From positions 60,198,501 to 60,262,500 of the forward strand of contig JASDFA010000003.1 of NCBI GenBank assembly GCA_035772735.1: 64,000 bases of DNA, read 5' to 3'. Positions 57,318-64,000 of this stretch are shown in pieces (position 1 is the stretch's first letter; each line of letters starts with the position of its first letter). The DNA comes from Datura wrightii (taxonomy: Eukaryota > Streptophyta > Magnoliopsida > Solanales > Solanaceae). Made by a program: the position numbers and the translations under genes. Under the pieces are notes generated by a model. That model did not search any database and had not been told where the DNA came from. It saw nothing but the letters and a program-made list of their open reading frames with translations.

Positions 57318-58680
57318 GCTTAAATGACGTCGAGCCGAGACGGTAAACCAGGCGCTGCACGGGAGGCAACCCGTGAAAAAAAAAATTTCTTTTTTTTCTT
57401 TCATCTTGTAAAGTGTAAATAGATTTTACTTTTTCTTTTTCTTGATTTATTACAAAATTTTTCATTTTAGTTAGTATTTTTTTTTGTTAGTTAGGTGAAA
57501 CCTATTATGCTAACCAATTTTGTTTAGTGAGATGATTTTCAGGTCAAACGGAGAAAAATGTGCACGGAATTGTGAAGGAAAAGGTGTGGTATGAAAAATT
57601 AATAAAATGTAGAAGATAGTGAGCTGGGGTGATAGCTCCGTGTCATGGAGGAGGACCTCCGCGTTACCCTCCATGACACGTTGAGGTATAACCTGGAAAT
57701 TTTAAAAATTTCCAGAAAGCTATCGCGATGGCTCCGTGTCACGGAGGCAGTGCACCGCGATGGACTCCGTGACACGTTGCCGTGTAAATTGTGACGGGTC
57801 ACACCGGGTTGCCGGGTGACCCGCATGTTTTTCTACTTTTTAAACCCCGAAAACTCCCCTTTTCCCCTCATTTTCATTTTCCTCCGCGACCAAACGTCCC
57901 AAAACCCCTCTCCCATCAACGTGCCACGGCTTAAGGCAACAAATTACCAAGTTTTCTTTGCTTATTTAACTACAATGTATGTTTTCCGATTCTCTCTCAA
58001 GTTTTTGTCGATTTTATTCGAAATTAAGCATGGGAGGTGAGATAAATCACCCTAAGTCGAAATTAAGCATGAATTCAAGTTATTTGTTGATTGATAATTG
58101 TTCGGAATATCGTTTTGATTGTTTGAACTTGTCGATTGCATGAATTATTCGAATTTGATGGAAGAAATCAATTCTAGGGCTCATTGTTGAATGTGAAGTG
58201 GGTAATGTGTTGAAATCATGAATTGTATGCCGGGTTGTACGTGTTGAATGGGTTGAATCGTTGTAAAAATTGTTTGAATGATTAATAGACGACGAATTCT
58301 CGGGTTTGGGGAAAATGTTGAAATATGTTCAAACTTGGTTGGTTGTATAGTTTCATTTGTATAGAATTTTTGTTGTTGTTTTTGTTTCGTTGTTTTTCTT
58401 TGCTAAGTGTGATGGTCAAAATGCTAGCGATGGTAGTGATTGGGATTAGCTGTACGAAGTCTGAGTAGTACGCAGAAGTTATACCGTCGAATTTTTGTTT
58501 GAACGCACTAAGCATGATTGTATAGTTGGTTGTTTGGTGTAAATAAAGTTATTCTTGCCGTAGTATCGTAACTATAGCTAAGGACTAAGTGTGGGGTAAA
58601 TTTAGCGTAACCCGACCTTAGCCGAAGTTAATATCTATTTAGCTTAACATTGAGCTTGTTTACTTGTGTTGACAGGCAAA
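57318..58680 (+). promoter_or_regulatory. Spacer before Ath-N ORF3, promoter- and leader-like
   Basis: Contains the post-pol hairpin (57358-57375); the inverted repeats CGTGTCATGGAGG/CCTCCATGACACG (57639-57651, 57668-57680) and CGTGTCACGGAG/CTCCGTGACACG (57735-57746, 57765-57776); a GGGTCAC/GTGACCC pair (57797-57825); and an A/T-rich TATA-like TTTTTAAAC (about 57837). A donor-like GGAG/GTGAGATAA (intron from 58037) and acceptor TTGACAG (ending 58675) could remove 639 bases. AAGTGTGGGGT is at 58587-58597. The first inverted repeat has matching changes in both arms relative to Ath-A. Confidence 0.55.
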
Positions 58681-59900
58681 ATGGTAAGCAGGCAAGATAA
58701 AGGGAAGGGTGCATCAACTTCAGGCACCGGAAGGAAAAGACTCAGACAGGGCACAGCAGTCCCCGCGGCACCAGCAGTTCCACGCGGCCAGCGCCGCCAA
58801 TACGGAACAAGATGGGTGACTGACGAGGGGAAAAAGTGGTATGCCAAGCACAAGGAGAACAAATATTTCCCCGAGGAGCATATAGCACGGGAGCCATTAG
58901 CACAGGAGTTCCCCAGAATGGTTCACCGGATTGAGGCAGCTGGGCTCGATTTCATATTTCAGGAGCCTAAAGAATGCAACCTGCACCTGGTCCGGGAGTT
59001 CTATGCTAATTCGAACCCATCAATCAGAAGCCACACAATCAAGATCAGAGGGCAGATAGTCACTCTGGAACCCCACCAACTCAATGCCATCATCGGAGCG
59101 CGGGACACAGACGCCCACGTCCTTAGACAGCTGAACATTACCCCACCGTATGCCGACATCAGACGCATACTGTGTGGGGCTCGATCTACAGCTAGATGGA
59201 GCAGGCACAAGAAAAGGGGCTACCACCAGACTCTGCCATATTCTCAAATGAACAGGGAAGCCCAAATTTGGCTGAAGATAGTCTGCTCGTGCCTAATCCC
59301 GAGGGTACACATGACTGATGTGACCCGGGACCGTGTTTGCCTGGTGTACGCCCTGATGAAAGGGCTGGAGATTAATGTCGGGGCGGTTATCATATCTGCC
59401 ATGAAGAGAGCCCGATTGCACCAGGGCCACAGGTATGGTTTCGATGGACTACTCATCACCTTTCTCCGGGGCCTCGATGTTGAGGAGGAGGCCCTCGATT
59501 ATATCCCGCAGTTGGAGCGCGGGCCTTGGATGTGACTAAAACTAAGGCTCCCGACATCACCCACGGGCCAGTGCTGACACTTGGCGAGCGACATGCTCGT
59601 GATGACCAGTACATGGCGTGGATGTATGGGATGCAAATGCTCTAGCTCAGGATAGGTGGGAGACCATCCACGGAGGAGGAGCTATGGCAGCTCGAGCTAG
59701 ATTACCCGTTTGGAAAAAACGCCAGGGCTCTATGCCGAGTGGGGCCAGCCTTTGTAGAGCCCACAGACGATGATGTCCCCACGGACGAGGAGACACATCG
59801 GGAGGACTCCGATGTGGAGTCTGATGACGACGACGGAGGCGACTCGGACATGGGAGATGAGGTAGCAGCACCTGATGAAGAAGTGGAATACTTTGACTGA
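58681..59900 (+). pseudogene. Ath-N ORF3 (frameshift and stop)
   Basis: Starts MVSRQDKGKGASTSG at 58681, just after the acceptor-like TTGACAG. It is homologous throughout to the intact Ath-B ORF3, including EFYAN, IIGARDTDAHVLRQL and the acidic tail ending EEVEYFD (TGA 59898-59900). A one-base deletion at about 59521 (after PQLER) shifts the frame, and a TAG replaces CAG at about 59643. N-terminal 280 residues remain open. Confidence 0.88.
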
Positions 59901-61723
59901 TCAGGGAGTTCCACCACCCAATTTTGTGCTATTTAATTTTTGTGAACACTGGGGACAGTGTTCGGTTTAAGTGTGGGGTGGGAGTAGTTAGGTGCTGGGC
60001 TGGGCTGGTTCGCTTGTATGTTCTCCTCTATATTTTTGTATGTTGTGTGTCCCTGTGTTTGTGAATTTTCAATCTGTTCTGTATTTTTAAATATTTGTGG
60101 AATTGATGTGTGTTATTGAATGTTGCCAGCTGATTTTGTAAATATTTTTTGTAAATATTTTTGGCTTATCGAAATGATCGATGTTTTGCAAAAATTTTCA
60201 ATTTTTTTTTAATTTTGGGTTTCTCGGCATTTGTTTTCGGTTCTTTTACCGAGAAGGGTCCCATTGAACCGACGTCTTAGTTAGTGACCGTTCACTATGA
60301 TGGATGGATGACGACCGTCTTAAGGGAAATGTAGTCGGTAGGAGTAGTTTTTTTTCTCTAATTATTTTTTGTTTTCTGTGGTGGATTGCATCCCGGAACC
60401 TGTAGTTACTATATGGTTGTGAATTTGTGGTTGCGTGTTGTGCTGATATTCAAAATGCAAAGGTGATTCGTATGAAAGCATGCAATCTTGTAAATATGTT
60501 GAGATACCTAGGTTGTAGAGTTCGATTCAGTGTGATTGAGGCTTAATGTTTGAATTCATGTAATTAGCTGATTGAAGAGTCTGTGAATACATCTTGAATC
60601 GAGCATGTGCATAAAGTGTGAAGTGAGGTATTGTGATTCCATGCTATTGTGAAGTGTCTAGAACTTGCCTGGTGTGTGTACGAAACGAAATTAAGGAGGT
60701 GTATTATAAGAAAGGATGTAGGCATTTCTTTGTTTTAACCGAGAGTTTCTATTTTTTTCTTGTCATACGCCCCCTTTCTGTGATTGTATACCCTAGTCAG
60801 CCCTTTGAGGCTTTAGCCGATTATTTCTTTCTTTTGTCCAAAAAGTATAAACCGAGCTTAATTATTTCTTTTCATTAGCCGTAAAGTCTATACAAAACTC
60901 TTAAGCGCTTAAGAAGAGAAAATAATTTTCCCAAAGTGTCAAAGAGTGAGAATGGTGAAAAGAAAAAGAAAAGCAGAGTGAGGAAAGAAAAGAAAAGGTT
61001 GAAGGTGCACTGCTATAAATAGACGATAATGAAGGTGCATGAATAATCTTTGTTATTGTGTCAAGTGTGCTTAATGAAATGGGCCATACTAAAGTAAATC
61101 ATCAAGAATGGGATGATGAAAAAAGAAAAAAAAGAGAAACAATGTCCATGAGTTGATGGGAATGTGTTGCAAAGGCGCTTAAGGATGCTACTGGCTATTA
61201 TTGGCTAATTCAATATATACTAGTTCCATATCTTCCATTACAACCCATTAAAGTCCTACGTGATCTTACATTGCATTTCTTTATATTAGTGGAGTAATAC
61301 ACTAAGGGCAAGCTTATGGGTCATGACATGATGCATGTGAATTCTTTTGGGAGAGAGTGAAATTGTTTTTACATGCCCCTACTTGAATGTGTGTGTCACA
61401 TGAGCAAAAAGGGGAAGATTCTCTTGAGTTGTGAGGGCACATGCTTGAGGAAAGACTGATTTTCGTGTCGGATATCTCGATTAGCTGATTTGCATGAGTT
61501 TGCCGATATCGAGAGTCGATTCTTAAAGTCTAGGAAGTCTTAATGTATTGAAGGTCATTGCATTGTTAAGACCATGCATGTTTTCTTGATGATTTGCAAT
61601 ATTGAATGATCGGTATGACCGAAGCTTAAATTGTCGCACCATAGTAGCTAAGGTTGGGATGTAAATTGCATGAATTGTATATTTGCTGTTCGAGGACGAA
61701 CAAGGATTTAAGTGTGGGGTAAG
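59901..61723 (+). other. Ath-N 3' UTR and polypurine tract
   Basis: No gene is visible. Hairpin GAACACTGGGGACAGTGTTC (59944-59963) and AAGTGTGGGGT (59969-59979) follow the ORF3 stop. TGTAAATA motifs at 60137-60144, 60150-60157 and 60489-60496. Close to the LTR are the hairpin TGTTCGAGGACGAACA (about 61687-61702) and AAGTGTGGGGTAAG (61710-61723), the likely plus-strand primer. Confidence 0.78.
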
Positions 61724-63146
61724 TGATCTTGGGAAGATTTATATGCCCAAGGGATACTCAAAAGTACCATTTTCGCCTTGTTTATCTAGCAATGTGTATA
61801 CGTTTTCATGTAATTGGTAATAAAATGTGAATTTATACTAACCAACATGATTAGCATTGTTTTGTAGGTAAAATGTGATTTCGAGGAGCTAAAATGCATG
61901 TTGGATGATATCGGAGTTGGACTTGGAATCGAGCAAGGAAAAAGGCATTGGAATGCACAAATTAAAGGGGCTCCGCGATGGAGCCGTGTCACGCTGCCAT
62001 CGCAGAGGCATTCTGCCTGGAGGGTGAAAATTCATCAATTTCCAGTGGAGGGTCGCGACTGCTCCGTGGCACAGTGGCTAGCCTCCGCATTGCACGCCGT
62101 GCCACGTTGGTGTTTGATTTCCCGGACCCCCAATTCCAGTGAGGGTCCGCGTTCACGGCGTGTCACGGAGGCAGTGCTCCGCGATGCACTCCGTGACATG
62201 TTGCTCATTATTCGGGGAAAAATTCCCACTAGTATAAATAGAACACTTAAGTGTATTTTTCATTATTCAGACTTGGTGGAGCAAGGACGTGGGTTACAGG
62301 CAGTTGAGGGACGAAAAGTTCAGGGTTTTTTCTCTCTTTCTTTCTTCTCTAATTCAATTGTTTGTATGATTAACACTTGTTTTAGGATGATTAATCCACA
62401 AATGAGTGGCTAATTCCCTTCCTTGCTGAGGTTATGAACACTTGTGATGAATTTTGATTATTGATTATATGGTTTTTCATCTTTTTCTTCCATGTTGTTC
62501 TATTAATTCTTGTTCTTACTGCATTGGTGTGGGGCCTACATTAATGTACATCTAAAAAGTCCGATTTCACACGAGAGAGTACGAAATTGGAAAGTTGTGA
62601 ATTAATAGGATATTGATCTATACTTGATTTGGGAAAATTGAGTTTTGATGTGCTTTCCTGATAGAAATATACTTGAAAGCCGTATTAGTCAATTTAGGAA
62701 CCGGAATTGTATGGCTAGAACATGAATTGCATTTGATCACAGAAATATAGACAGATGGTTCATGATTCTTAAGTGAGATTAAATACAAGAGTTTTAATCT
62801 CTTGGCAATTGTTCTTGGCTAGCAACTGGAAGAAAAGGTTAACCAATTTATGATGATAATCAGTTTCATTGCATGTTCTTTAACCTCGGCATGCTTTTAT
62901 CCATAGTCCAAATTCAAAATATATAATTGTTTGTAGTTTAGTATAAAATTTACAAAACAAATTATTCAATTTTTGGTTATTTAGTTGTAAGCATATTTAG
63001 AAGTAAAAATATAGTATACTTAAGCAAATTGCACTTATCCCAAGTCTCTGAGGGATCGATACTTGGCTTACTAAAGCCACTTACTACTTGTTCGACCACG
63101 TACACTTGCGTGTCAGTTTTATACTACCCATACTACGCACCGAACA
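61724..63146 (+). repeat. Ath-N 3' LTR (1,423 bp)
   Basis: TGATCTTGGGAAG to CACCGAACA. Nearly identical to the 5' LTR. The terminal palindrome has one base change (GGGAAG for GGGCAG). TATA box at 62233-62241. Followed by the GTATT duplication. Confidence 0.93.
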
Positions 63147-63151
63147 GTATT

Positions 63152-64000
63152 ACACCTTGGTAAAAATTAACCGAAGCTTTTCTGGATCATTGTTTTCCTC
63201 CATCGAAAATGTTGCAGCTGAGGGATGACATCAAAAATTTCAGGCAAGAGCTTGGAGATCCTTTGCATGAGGTATGGCTACAGTTCGAAAAGAAGGTTGC
63301 CCTTTGTCCCAATCATGTCCTTCCTGATAGAGTGCTTCTCCAAAATTTTTACCGAGCCCCCGACTCTATCAATAAATCTGTTGCCAACAATTTTGCTGGA
63401 GGGTCTATTATGGTTCAAACATATGGGTTAGATAAAGCCATGTTGGACAAAATGAAAAACAACAAACAGGGCCTGGCACACGAGAGAGACAAATATATCT
63501 ACAGATGACATTAGCTCTAGTGCATTGGCAGCTTAGTTGCGAAAAAGGGATGAAGAGTGAGATGAAAATCTTTCCAAGATGATGACACAACTGGAATTAA
63601 TGACCAAACATGTGATGGGGGCAAGGCCCAAGGTGGTGAATGTTGTAGGTATAGAAGGTATGTTGCAATTCAAAGGAGAATCGTCGCCACCAAGGTACGA
63701 TGAAGAATGACAATACATGGGAAATCAAATAGGGGGTTGTCGACGTGTGTTTCAAGGGACTAATCAAGGCACTTGCGGCCCAAGGAAAGAGAATCAAGGA
63801 TGGAGAAACCATAATGCACAACGATGGCCCGAAAGAAATAAGAGATGGGGAAATAGAGAGCAGAATCAAGAGGGAGATCGTTACCACCGAAGTTCAAACC
63901 CATATGTTCCCCCTCTAAAAGATGGAAACGCCTAGAGTCAGCCAGGTGTGAGAGATGCAGGTAGCTCAATAATTGAAGAGATGCTTGCAAGAGTCCTCAA
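63152..64000 (+). pseudogene. gag: Ath-C gag, continuation
   Basis: Resumes the Athila gag after Ath-N. A TAA sits where a sense codon is expected near 63162, then LTEAFLDHCFPPSKMLQLRD, FEKKVALCPNHVLPDRVL, NFYRAPDSINKSVANNFAGG. After a stop near 63508 it reads on with stops through MTQLELMTKHVMGARPK (63586), a Gly/Arg/Asn-rich linker (63740-63900) and IEEMLARVL at the window edge, the segment that precedes the protease in this lineage. Confidence 0.83.

Larger units (their letters stand above)
53337..63146 (+). mobile_element. Ath-N: complete non-autonomous Athila element (9.8 kb)
   Basis: Two full LTRs (1,424 and 1,423 bp), perfect target duplication GTATT (53332-53336 and 63147-63151), intact tRNA-Asp primer site and a polypurine tract. 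Inside are gag-protease, a promoter-like spacer and ORF3; RT, RNase H and integrase are absent, with the protease frame passing directly into the last integrase residues. The LTRs differ by only a few percent by eye, mostly transitions, so it inserted relatively recently and after the deletion arose. It shares the deletion with Ath-B. Its own gag and ORF3 are now broken, so any mobility needs proteins supplied in trans. Confidence 0.93.
51277..64000 (+). mobile_element. Ath-C: Athila-lineage element, split by Ath-N, runs off the window
   Basis: 5' LTR (51277-52869), decayed tRNA-Asp primer site, and gag (53037-53336, resuming 63152-64000). The gag frame joins exactly across the Ath-N duplication GTATT. 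The five bases before the LTR are GAGAC. Pol, ORF3 and 3' LTR would be right of the window. Confidence 0.87.

Overview
The window is plant nuclear DNA made almost entirely of nested LTR retrotransposons. I see no cellular gene, tRNA gene, rRNA gene or CRISPR array. The element types (Athila-lineage Ty3/gypsy with a tRNA-Asp primer site and a third ORF; Tekay/Del-type chromoviruses with a tRNA-iMet primer site and a chromodomain-like tail) point to angiosperm heterochromatin. A eudicot, perhaps Solanaceae, is my guess, but the sequence does not decide it.

Layout. (1) 1-14794, minus strand: two Athila copies head to tail with no LTR between them. Ath-A (1-7298) keeps gag, PR, RT, RNase H, IN and part of ORF3. 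Ath-B (7299-14794) keeps a truncated 5' LTR, gag-PR and an intact ORF3, but has no RT/RNase H/IN. (2) 14795-18472, plus strand: the 3' end of another copy (ORF3 tail, 3' UTR, 3' LTR), joined tail-to-head in inverted orientation to the Ath-B LTR. (3) 18473-20133: a Tekay LTR fragment, plus strand. (4) 20134-44054: Tek-1, minus strand. It is split at the start of gag by Tek-2 (25188-39909, minus, flanked by near-matching ACATC/GCATC duplications). Tek-2 is itself split near the end of its integrase by Tek-3 (27767-35710, plus, TTTTT/TTCTT). The Tek-1 5' LTR also carries a solo LTR (42012-43576, ATGGG duplication). (5) 44055-50185, plus: the 3' half of Ath-D, whose decayed ORF3 carries a second solo LTR of the same family in the opposite orientation (45062-46616). 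(6) 50186-51276: a Tekay-like LTR fragment. (7) 51277-64000, plus: Ath-C, whose gag is split by Ath-N (53337-63146). Ath-N has two full LTRs, an intact primer site, a polypurine tract and a perfect GTATT target duplication.

How the parts work together. The most interesting object is the Ath-N/Ath-B lineage: LTR, gag-protease, a long promoter-like spacer, ORF3 and LTR, with RT, RNase H and integrase precisely absent. Two separate copies share the deletion and a distinctive protease C-terminus, so it looks like a non-autonomous lineage that multiplied using enzymes supplied by relatives such as Ath-A. The spacer before ORF3 repeats the palindromic CGTGTCACGGAG module of the LTR U3, followed by a TATA-like stretch, conserved splice-like sites and the ORF3 start codon. 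That suggests ORF3 has its own promoter and a spliced leader. Purine-rich AAGTGTGGGGT boxes occur three times per element, two of them behind short hairpins.

Most ORFs are damaged by stops, frameshifts and deletions; many of the stops are CAG to TAG or CGA to TGA, as expected from decay of methylated cytosines. The one clearly intact long reading frame is the 406-codon ORF3 of Ath-B (8989-10209). All comparisons are by eye within the window; no database search was run.
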